Shown: positions 1 through 4,511 of the stretch, piece after piece
How positions within the stretch are numbered: the stretch's first letter is position 1
How the letters are laid out: each line of letters starts with the position of its first letter
NCBI GenBank assembly: GCA_026387845.1
Contig: JAPLKX010000099.1
Span: 1-5,429 of the forward strand
Reading direction: 5' to 3'
DNA: 5,429 nt
Source of the DNA: Candidatus Hydrogenedentota bacterium
Lineage (GTDB): Bacteria; Hydrogenedentota; Hydrogenedentia; Hydrogenedentales; SLHB01
Made by a program: the position numbers and the translations under genes
Notes under the pieces: generated by a model
Databases searched by the model: none
The model's input: only the letters and a program-made list of their open reading frames with translations
Told to the model about the DNA's origin: nothing

Positions 1-1
1 G

Positions 2-511
2 GCGGTCAGGTCGTTGGTGGTGACTGAGAAGGAGAGTCTCGACGGGCTGAAAGCGGAGAAGGAGGCCATTCTCCTCAAGGTGGACGAACTCAAGAAGGAA
101 ATGGAGGCGCTTACGGCCACGTTGGTTGACAAGACCGTCGAACGCAATAAGCTCACCCGGGAGTCGGAAAGTCTTAAAGCCAACTACGCGGTGGTGCGTT
201 CGGAATACATGAAAGGCCGCATGGCCAACCTTACTAAAGCGAGCGACATCGTGATCACCGGCGAGGCCGTAGTCCCGGACTCGCCAGACAGGCGGGGCAG
301 GGTTAAAATTATTCTTCTGGCTGCCTTTGTTGGGATGTTCGCGACAGGCGGATTTCTGTTTCTGAAGGAGATGAGCGACATAGTTCCGGTGCTCGGCGCC
401 CGGGGATTGGGCGCGCTCCTGGCTCCGGCATCTGGTTCTGCGGCTGACGAGCTAGCGGCAAAGCCAGGCGCGACTACAGAAAAGAAAGAGAACCCCGAGG
501 AGCCAGCATAG
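2..511 (+). CDS. Wzz-like polysaccharide co-polymerase, C-terminal part (5' truncated by window edge)
   Basis: The frame is open from the first bases of the window, with no ribosome binding site before the first possible start codons (TTG 14, GTG 17), so this is most likely the 3' end of a longer gene. The visible 169 residues show a charged helical, coiled-coil-like stretch (about nt 26-223, rich in E, K and L). A short proline-containing segment follows (VVPDSPDRRGR), then one hydrophobic helix of about 21 residues (about nt 302-364, VKIILLAAFVGMF...), then KEMSD. Periplasmic coiled coil, proline-rich motif, TM2 and an acidic cytoplasmic exit is the arrangement at the end of Wzz / GumC-type inner-membrane proteins, which set polysaccharide chain length with the Wzy polymerase. 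The tail after TM2 is about 48 residues, Ala/Glu/Lys-rich and apparently disordered, with no tyrosine-kinase domain. The CDP-sugar genes downstream support a polysaccharide role. The family call rests on architecture only, since the N-terminal Wzz domain is outside the window. Confidence 0.68.
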   Translation, partial: AVRSLVVTEKESLDGLKAEKEAILLKVDELKKEMEALTATLVDKTVERNKLTRESESLKANYAVVRSEYMKGRMANLTKASDIVITGEAVVPDSPDRRGRVKIILLAAFVGMFATGGFLFLKEMSDIVPVLGARGLGALLAPASGSAADELAAKPGATTEKKENPEEPA

Positions 512-574
512 TCGCATTGCGAAGGGACGGGGCAAGGATTCTGTTTTCAGTGCCATGATCGGAGCTTGCGATGC

Positions 575-805
575 GGCAGAACCAGCTTCATCCGAGGCGA
601 ATGAGGTTTCGTTCGGGGCGGATGAGGTGTTAGCCAAGGCATGTGAGGCGTCATCCGCGGCAGATGACGAGTAATTCACGGCAGATGGCGAGTGATTTTA
701 GGCAGATGAAGAGTGATTCGCGGCAGATGAAGAGTGATTTGAGGCATATGAAGTTTCATCCGTGGCGGATGAAGCGTGATTTGAGTCAGATGAAGAGGTG
801 TTTTC
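575..805. repeat. Array of eleven 21-bp degenerate tandem repeats
   Basis: Eleven consecutive units of exactly 21 bp start at 575, 596, 617, 638, 659, 680, 701, 722, 743, 764 and 785, with no insertion or deletion between them. The best-conserved units (701 and 722) read GGCAGATGAAGAGTGATT plus three variable bases. The first four units are strongly diverged but keep the GGC at the unit start and the phase. Some units carry an alternative core with GAAGTTTCATC or GAGGTTTCGTTC. Because 21 is 7 codons, all frames show heptads: plus strand RQMKSDx, minus strand xNHSSSA. There are no unique spacers, so this is not a CRISPR array. A 21-bp period is two turns of B-DNA, so each unit presents the same face. 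It could be a protein-binding array, a decaying minisatellite, or remains of repeat-coded protein; I cannot decide. Confidence 0.85.
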
Positions 806-848
806 GTGGGGGCGGCCGTTGAATGAGCCGTCTAAACCAAATAAACAT

Positions 849-854
849 AGGAGG
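849..854 (+). promoter_or_regulatory. Ribosome binding site of FN3 gene (AGGAGG)
   Basis: A perfect AGGAGG lies 8 nt before the ATG at 863. It decides the start of the FN3 gene and suggests efficient translation. Confidence 0.85.
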
Positions 855-862
855 TTACAGCA

Positions 863-1474
863 ATGGCTCGTTTTCCAATCCGTGAACCTGAAATCAAATC
901 GCTGGCGCAGAACATCGTGACCGGGCTGACGGGCAACGCGGCCGTGTTTCCTACGCCGCCCGTCACCGCCGTCGCACTCCAGGCCAAACTGGATTCGTTT
1001 ATTACGTTGGGCAACGAAACCGTAGCCGCTCGGGCAGCCGCCGAACAGGTCACCGCGACCAAGGACGCCGGGCTCGTGGAACTGACCGACGCCATGAAGG
1101 GCGTTCTTCGCTACGCCGAGACCACGGTCGGCAACGACGAAGTGAAATTGGCCCTGCTCGGGTGGGGCGGCCAGGCCGCGTCGGTTGCCCTGCAACCTCC
1201 CGGACAGGCCCGCACACTCGAAGCCCCGCGCCAAGGCGAAGGTTGGGTCTTCCTCGATTGGAAAGAACCCGTGGACGGTGGCGCGGTCGCATCCTACAAA
1301 ATCGAACGCCGCCTACGGCCCGCAGGCGATTGGGCGCTCATCTCCATCGCCCTCGAGTCCGAAGCCACACTCAACAACCAGGAACGCGGCAAGGACTGGG
1401 AATACCGCGTCATCGCCATCAATAAAGCTGGCGAAGGCGTGCCGAGCAATACCGTCGCGGCGGTGGTGGTTTAG
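863..1474 (+). CDS. Small protein with N-terminal helical domain and C-terminal fibronectin type III domain
   Basis: This 203-residue protein starts at ATG 863 behind AGGAGG. Residues 1-110 are mainly helical and Ala-rich (IKSLAQNIVTGL, then AARAAAEQVTATKDAGL, then LTDAMKGVLRYAE), ending in a LLGWGG turn. Residues 112-203 form one FN3 domain: the strand WVFLDWKEP with its conserved Trp (133), SYKIERR, the Tyr-containing strand WEYRVIAINKAGEGVPSNTV, and a final beta strand to the C-terminus. FN3 domains are beta-sandwich interaction modules, common in extracellular carbohydrate-active and adhesion proteins. No signal peptide or transmembrane helix is visible, so export, if any, would need another route. 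From memory the fold combination resembles a recurring family of uncharacterised FN3 proteins in environmental bacteria; its function is unknown to me. The LamG-like gene was probably its direct operon neighbour before the S23 cassette came between them. Confidence 0.85.
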   Translation: MARFPIREPEIKSLAQNIVTGLTGNAAVFPTPPVTAVALQAKLDSFITLGNETVAARAAAEQVTATKDAGLVELTDAMKGVLRYAETTVGNDEVKLALLGWGGQAASVALQPPGQARTLEAPRQGEGWVFLDWKEPVDGGAVASYKIERRLRPAGDWALISIALESEATLNNQERGKDWEYRVIAINKAGEGVPSNTVAAVVV

Positions 1475-1480
1475 AGGAGG
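1475..1480 (+). promoter_or_regulatory. Orphaned Shine-Dalgarno AGGAGG directly after the FN3 stop codon
   Basis: AGGAGG begins on the base after the FN3 TAG (1472-1474). No usable start codon lies within translation-initiation distance: the next 151 bases contain no T, so no ATG, GTG or TTG is possible. The next gene in the operon, at ATG 2156, lacks its own Shine-Dalgarno sequence. The simplest reading is that this site once served the LamG-like gene and was separated from it by the S23 cassette. Confidence 0.6.
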
Positions 1481-1631
1481 GCACAAAGGGGCAAAGGAAC
1501 AAAGGAACAAAGGGGCAAAGGAACAAAGGGAACGAAGGACAAAGGCAGCAAGAGAAACGAGGCACAAGGACAAAGGCACAAAGGGAACGAAGGACAAAGG
1601 CAGCAAGAGAACGAGGCACAAAGGACAAAGG
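1481..1631. repeat. Left CAAAGG repeat tract, without any T on the + strand
   Basis: The tract is made of CAAAGG, GGCAAAGG, GAACAAAGG and GGACAAAGG words. From 1473 to 1631, 159 bases, the + strand contains no T. It includes a 53-bp tandem duplication: copy A is 1524-1576 and copy B 1579-1631. The copies differ only by one A lost in the GAAACG/GAACG segment and one A gained in the CACAAGG/CACAAAGG segment, so both stay 53 bp. The last AAAGG and AGGA words lie just before the TTG start of the S23 gene and may serve as its ribosome binding site. The frames through it encode only low-complexity Lys/Gly/Gln/Arg peptides on the + strand and Phe/Leu/Cys/Pro peptides on the - strand, which I do not take as genes. 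Confidence 0.85.
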
Positions 1632-1633
1632 TT

Positions 1634-2005
1634 TTGGGAGAGATAAAGACTTTCAGGGACTTGTTGGTATGGCAGAAGGCGATGGTCTTGGTGACGGAGC
1701 TGTATCAACGAACGCAAACTTTCCCGAAAGACGAAACCTACGGCTTGGTGTCCCAGATACGCCGTTGCGCAGTGTCTATTCCAAGCAACATGGCTGAAGG
1801 TTTTGGCAGACGTGCGACAAACGACTACTTGCGTTTCTTACAGATTTCCATGGGATCGCTGTTTGAACTCGAGACGCAAATTGAGATTGCCCGAAACCTG
1901 GGTTACGTGAGTCAAGCCGAATTCGACACATTCGACAACCATTGCCGAGAGATCGAGCGAATGCTCGGCGCACTAATCAGGAGCGTTAAGGACGCAAAGA
2001 AGTAA
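1634..2005 (+). CDS. Four-helix-bundle protein of the S23 / 23S rRNA intervening-sequence family
   Basis: This 123-residue protein matches the family throughout: IKTFRDLLVWQKAM at residues 4-17, then LYQRTQTFPKDETYGLVSQIRR, the signature AVSIPSNMAEGFGRR (about 48-62), then the SLFELETQIEIARNLGYVS segment and a final helix. The family forms small all-helical bundles. Members were first known from insertions in 23S rRNA genes, but most are free-standing, and the Avd accessory protein of diversity-generating retroelements has the same fold. The molecular role of free-standing members is not known to me. The start is taken as TTG 1634 because the in-frame ATG at 1682 would remove the conserved FRDLxVWQKAM helix and no earlier ATG or GTG exists. 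AGGA at 1622-1625 and AAAGG at 1627-1631 are possible ribosome binding sites donated by the repeat tract. The gene has no neighbour of related function and lies inside the candidate cassette. Confidence 0.9.
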   Translation: MGEIKTFRDLLVWQKAMVLVTELYQRTQTFPKDETYGLVSQIRRCAVSIPSNMAEGFGRRATNDYLRFLQISMGSLFELETQIEIARNLGYVSQAEFDTFDNHCREIERMLGALIRSVKDAKK

Positions 2006-2072
2006 AGCGAAGGCTCAAAGGCGCATGGGCACAACAAAGAAGGGACAAAGGCGCATAGGCACAAAGGAACAG
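2006..2072. repeat. Right CAAAGG repeat tract, same orientation as the left tract
   Basis: Directly after the S23 stop codon come further words of the same kind: GGCTCAAAGGCGCATGGGCAC, then GGGACAAAGGCGCATAGGCAC, then AAAGGAACAGAG. The pair CAAAGGCGCAT(G/A)GGCAC forms a short imperfect direct repeat. The tract is less regular than the left one and contains a few T. Confidence 0.7.
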
Positions 2073-2094
2073 AGTGAGAAACAAGGGTTGGATC

Positions 2095-2147
2095 GTGGCA
2101 CTTTGCCCCTTTGTCTCTTTGCCACTCTCTTTTGCCCCTTTGCCCCT
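2095..2147. repeat. Inverted, pyrimidine-rich copy of the CAAAGG repeat
   Basis: Here the words are reversed (CCTTTG): TTTGCCCCTTTG at 2102-2113 and again at 2131-2142 are exact reverse complements of the left-end 12-mer. In RNA this segment could pair with the left tract over a loop holding the whole S23 gene. A local 6-bp stem, GTGGCA (2095-2100) with TGCCAC (2120-2125), encloses a 19-nt loop; this could be a weak structure but is not a convincing terminator. The spacer TAACAAATT then leads to ATG 2156. Confidence 0.75.
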
Positions 2148-2155
2148 AACAAATT

Positions 2156-3274
2156 ATGATCATCCAACCAACACATATCACGCTATCCGGCCCGGGCGTG
2201 GACCTGTCGAACCAACCCGAGGGTCTGTCGGTTCAAATGTCCGACCCAGTTCAGGACTTTGAGTATGCCCGGAACGCCGTGACGCTGACGTTCGACCTGT
2301 CGGGATACGAGCATGTGCGGCTGTCTTTCAAGGCACTGGAGTATGGGGACGAGCCGCACGCGCCGCCGCCGGGTCCGTTCGGGGATGATGTGAACTTCGA
2401 TGGGGTGGCGGTGAGCGCGGATGGTGTGAATTGGTGTGAGATTCAGGACCTGCGGAACCTGCGTTCGGATAAGTTCACGGCGTACGACATTGATCTGGAT
2501 GTGGCGGTTGCGGCGTTGGGGCTTTCATATGGGAGCGAGTTGCGGATTCGTTTCTGCCAGTATGACGACAACCCGGCGCCGATGGACGGGTTCTCGATCC
2601 AGAAAATCGAAGTGGCAGGCGACCTGCGCCCGCCGATCCTGCACCTGACCATGAACGACAACGCGGCAAGCCCGACAGTCGTGGATGCTTCCGCCGGGCA
2701 TCACGACCAGACGTTGGTCGACCCTGGCGGCAATCCCAATACCGACGCGCACTCCGTGCCGGGGAGGGTGGGGACCGCGCTGAATCTGCTTAGCGCAACC
2801 GATATCGATTGCGGTACCGTGGCCGATGGCGTTCTAGCCGAAAATCGTGACTTCGCCATCGCCTTTTGGTGGAAGTCGGAGGGCGCTCACGGGACATCAT
2901 ACGATTTTCTTGTCAGCAACCGGTCAGCCGACAGCACGGTGGGGGTATATTGGTATACCTATAACGGCAATCTTTACTGCTGGATACAACGCTCCGGCTC
3001 CTTCTCGCACCTCCACAATTGGCCCGGTGGGGATGATGGCGAGTGGCATCATTATGTCACCCAACGACGCGGGACACGCATTGAGATCTGGCGCGACGGC
3101 GTTCTCGGACTGAGCGACGACGGAGTAGCGAATAGCGCGAGAGTGATCGGGGCCAACCTCTACATCGGCAGAACCTGCACCGGCGGCGCATCGGCCGGCG
3201 CCATCGATGATTTGCGGGTTTACGACCGGGCGTTATTGGAGTCGGAGATACAGGGATTGAGGGTAACACCATGA
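2156..3274 (+). CDS. LamG-like (concanavalin-type jelly-roll) domain protein with N-terminal beta-rich domain
   Basis: This is a 372-residue protein. Residues 30-155 form a beta-rich domain with alternating strands (AVTLTFDLSGYEHVRLSFKA, then FDGVAVSADGVNWCEIQDL, then ELRIRFCQYDDNPAPMDGFSI), resembling extracellular beta-sandwich modules that often precede other binding domains. Residues 160-370 look like a LamG/LamG-like jelly roll: ILHLTMNDNA...VVDASAGHHDQTL, PGRVGTALNL, FAIAFWWK, GEWHHYVTQRRG, IEIWRDGVL, and the typical end IDDLRVYDRALLESEI. Such domains bind glycans or proteins. No signal peptide is visible. The start is ATG 2156; an in-frame TAA lies at 2147-2149, so no longer form is possible. 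No Shine-Dalgarno sequence precedes it (TGCCCCTAACAAATT), which is odd beside its neighbours. Its likely partner is the FN3 protein at 863-1474. The exact function is unknown. Confidence 0.82.
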   Translation: MIIQPTHITLSGPGVDLSNQPEGLSVQMSDPVQDFEYARNAVTLTFDLSGYEHVRLSFKALEYGDEPHAPPPGPFGDDVNFDGVAVSADGVNWCEIQDLRNLRSDKFTAYDIDLDVAVAALGLSYGSELRIRFCQYDDNPAPMDGFSIQKIEVAGDLRPPILHLTMNDNAASPTVVDASAGHHDQTLVDPGGNPNTDAHSVPGRVGTALNLLSATDIDCGTVADGVLAENRDFAIAFWWKSEGAHGTSYDFLVSNRSADSTVGVYWYTYNGNLYCWIQRSGSFSHLHNWPGGDDGEWHHYVTQRRGTRIEIWRDGVLGLSDDGVANSARVIGANLYIGRTCTGGASAGAIDDLRVYDRALLESEIQGLRVTP

Positions 3275-3299
3275 ACCATGTATGATTGTCATCGTCTTC

Positions 3300-3327
3300 T
3301 TTACCCAACCCGTTATAATGAGATAAT
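3300..3327 (+). promoter_or_regulatory. Possible sigma-70 promoter for the lipoprotein gene
   Basis: The 106-base spacer after the LamG-like gene contains a perfect TATAAT (3314-3319) but no good -35 box 16-18 bp before it. A second option is TTTACC (3300-3305), 16 bp, then GATAAT (3322-3327). Either would put transcription start about 40-50 nt before the lipoprotein start, implying a separate transcription unit. This is a motif match only. Confidence 0.35.
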
Positions 3328-3366
3328 GAAAGAGGCACGAAGAATTCAGAGTCACAGACTTCTATG

Positions 3367-3372
3367 AAGGAG
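3367..3372 (+). promoter_or_regulatory. Ribosome binding site of lipoprotein gene (AAGGAG)
   Basis: AAGGAG lies 8 nt before ATG 3381. A six-codon mini-frame (ATG 3364, stop TGA 3382-3384) overlaps both this site and the start codon. It is probably chance, but translation of it would interfere with initiation. Confidence 0.7.
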
Positions 3373-3380
3373 CAAGGGAT

Positions 3381-4313
3381 ATGATGAAAAAGACAAGATA
3401 CACGAGTCGATTGGGAATGGTTGCGCTGCTGTGCGTGACCCTGGGAGTTGGGCTTCTGTTCGCAGGCTGCGGTAAAGCGCCGCAAGACGAGAAGAAAGCT
3501 GTAACGAAAGTCGAGACCAAGGTGTCAGCACCAGCACCCGCCAAGGCGGTGACAACGGAGAAGACTCCCGACAAACAGGCCGCGCAAGGTGCTGCGACGC
3601 AACCCACCAAGGCGGCGACACCGGTGAAGACCCCGGAGATACCGGCCGAGAAGGCTGAGAAGGCGCCATCGGCGGCAGCACCCACGTCGACAATGCCTAC
3701 GCCAGCCCCAACACGGGCGAGCTTATCCCCACAAGCCTCGGAAGCCGACATCTTGGCCGCCATAGAAGCCAGCGCCGATCCGTTCGAGTTCTATACTTTG
3801 CAGCAGGAAGTAACAAAGCGGCCCGAAGCATCGAAGGCGGTGAGGGATGCCGTCGAGAAGAAATGGCAGGAATTGGAGAAATCCAAGCCGTCGCAGACTC
3901 TGATTGAGGGTCTGCAGTTCGTAGCGTTCAGGATGGAATTCGCCGGCGAAGGGAAAGCCAAGTTGTCCATCCTGCTTAAGACTACCGCCGATCTCGCAAC
4001 CGATTACCAACTATCAGTCCTTGGGACGGTGGACCCGATGCACAAATCGTTCTTGTCGGAGGGAGCCCGGAAGATGGGGGACCGTGAGGAATGGGTAATG
4101 CGCGAGTGGGATTACACGAAATCTGAATGGAAGGCGGACGACATGTCTGAATGGAAGGCGGGCGAGTACCACATGTTTTCCCGTACCGGCGGTTGCGCGC
4201 CGATCCCCTACAATTTGTCGACGACCTTAGAGATCTATAGCAATAAGGGGGGGTATGTTGCCACCGCGGGTAACATGATCACATTGGGTTGGCACGCGGC
4301 CCTCGATAAGTAG
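3381..4313 (+). CDS. Predicted lipoprotein with low-complexity linker and unrecognised C-terminal domain
   Basis: This 310-residue protein begins with MMKKTRYTSR, a hydrophobic core (residues 11-27) and the lipobox-like LFAGC with Cys30, so it is probably exported and lipid-anchored. Phe at -3 is not the usual Leu, but the rest fits. Residues 31-118 are an Ala/Lys/Pro/Thr-rich linker, probably disordered, of the kind that spans the periplasm or cell wall. Residues 119-170 are helical. Residues 170-310 look like a beta-rich domain (VAFRMEFAGEGKAKLSILLKTTADL, then YQLSVLGTVDP, then NLSTTLEIYSNKGGYV). A short internal repeat, SEWKAD and SEWKAG (residues 248-253 and 256-261), is encoded by an exact 16-bp DNA repeat (4122-4137 and 4146-4161). 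I do not recognise the domain. Position next to polysaccharide genes suggests an envelope role, but that is inference. It probably has its own promoter. Confidence 0.8.
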   Translation: MMKKTRYTSRLGMVALLCVTLGVGLLFAGCGKAPQDEKKAVTKVETKVSAPAPAKAVTTEKTPDKQAAQGAATQPTKAATPVKTPEIPAEKAEKAPSAAAPTSTMPTPAPTRASLSPQASEADILAAIEASADPFEFYTLQQEVTKRPEASKAVRDAVEKKWQELEKSKPSQTLIEGLQFVAFRMEFAGEGKAKLSILLKTTADLATDYQLSVLGTVDPMHKSFLSEGARKMGDREEWVMREWDYTKSEWKADDMSEWKAGEYHMFSRTGGCAPIPYNLSTTLEIYSNKGGYVATAGNMITLGWHAALDK

Positions 4314-4496
4314 CAGGTCTGGTCGCTGATGATGTCGATCGAGCAGTTCCATATGTCGTTACAACAGGGTGTCGCCAAGTACAGCGCTGGCTTTCTCGCG
4401 CAGGGACGCATGCCAGAGTGCTGGGCAAAACAGGGGGTGGCTTGCAGGCCGGTCATGTCACACTTTGAAGGCCAAGAGGCGAGGAATGGTTGTTAG
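4314..4496 (+). other. Open frame continuing in phase after the lipoprotein stop (possible small protein or remnant)
   Basis: After TAG 4311-4313 the same frame stays open for 60 codons to TAG 4494-4496. It contains two tandem ATGs (4329 and 4332), giving a peptide of about 55 residues starting MMSIEQFHMSLQQGV. There is no good Shine-Dalgarno sequence before these ATGs. The segment could be chance, a small gene, or a former lipoprotein extension cut off by a stop codon. No terminator-like hairpin or promoter is evident in 4314-4511. Confidence that it is translated is low. Confidence 0.2.
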
Positions 4497-4497
4497 T

Positions 4498-4504
4498 GGA
4501 GGAG
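4498..4504 (+). promoter_or_regulatory. Ribosome binding site of rfbF (GGAGGAG)
   Basis: GGAGGAG lies 7 nt before ATG 4512. It fixes the start there, since the nearer ATG at 4507 opens only a two-codon frame (ATG AAA TGA). Confidence 0.85.
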
Positions 4505-4511
4505 TTATGAA

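Larger units (their letters stand above)
512..862. other. Gene-free spacer between Wzz-like gene and FN3 gene
   Basis: I see no convincing gene on either strand in this 351-base stretch. It is mostly the 21-bp repeat array described separately (575-805), with a short unique segment on each side. The right segment (806-862) holds the ribosome binding site of the FN3 gene. No clear sigma-70 promoter pair or rho-independent terminator is visible. The long minus-strand frames here are carried by the 21-bp (7-codon) period and by the shadow of the FN3 gene. Confidence 0.7.
1481..2147 (+). mobile_element. Candidate S23 / four-helix-bundle cassette with CAAAGG-repeat ends
   Basis: A roughly 667-bp unit holds one gene (1634-2005) between repeat tracts built from CAAAGG-like words. 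The 12-mer CAAAGGGGCAAA occurs twice near the left end (1484-1495 and 1508-1519). Its exact reverse complement occurs twice near the right end (2102-2113 and 2131-2142), so the outer ends are inverted repeats. The unit lies between two genes and separates a Shine-Dalgarno sequence from its likely start codon, which looks like an insertion. No transposase, recombinase or reverse transcriptase is present and no target-site duplication is obvious, so any movement would need functions supplied in trans. The boundaries are inferred from where the repeats begin and end. It may instead be a non-mobile minisatellite that grew around the gene. Confidence 0.5.

Noticed and set aside
575..805. CRISPR array
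   Set aside because: The repeats are directly abutting 21-bp units with no unique spacers, they diverge along the array, and no cas gene is nearby.
575..805. Plasmid-type iterons / replication origin
   Set aside because: The unit length fits iterons, but there is no Rep gene, AT-rich melting region or DnaA box in view, and the context is a chromosomal-type polysaccharide locus.
698..1234. Minus-strand gene overlapping the FN3 gene
   Set aside because: It is the shadow of the FN3 coding frame joined to the 7-codon-phased repeat. It has no ribosome binding site or recognisable domain, while the + strand frame has both.
1185..1646. Plus-strand Lys/Gly/Arg-rich protein ending in the repeat tract
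   Set aside because: It is out of frame with the FN3 gene for most of its length and stays open later only because the tract has no T.
1313..1717. Minus-strand Phe/Leu/Cys/Pro-rich membrane-like protein
   Set aside because: The apparent hydrophobic segment is just the reverse translation of the CAAAGG words, and both ends are antisense to real genes.
1634..2005. Intervening sequence inside a 23S rRNA gene
   Set aside because: Although the protein belongs to the S23 family, the flanks are protein-coding genes and repeats, with no rRNA sequence.
2095..2140. Rho-independent terminator after the S23 gene
   Set aside because: The stem is only 6 bp with a 19-nt loop and is not followed by a proper U-run, so it is noted only as a possible weak structure.
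863..3274. Diversity-generating retroelement with Avd
   Set aside because: The S23 protein has the Avd fold, but there is no reverse transcriptase, no template/variable repeat pair and no C-type-lectin target in the window.
3362..3763. Minus-strand Ala/Val/Ser-rich protein opposite the lipoprotein linker
   Set aside because: It is a shadow of the GC-rich Ala/Pro/Lys/Thr linker codons. The + strand frame has a signal peptide and ribosome binding site.
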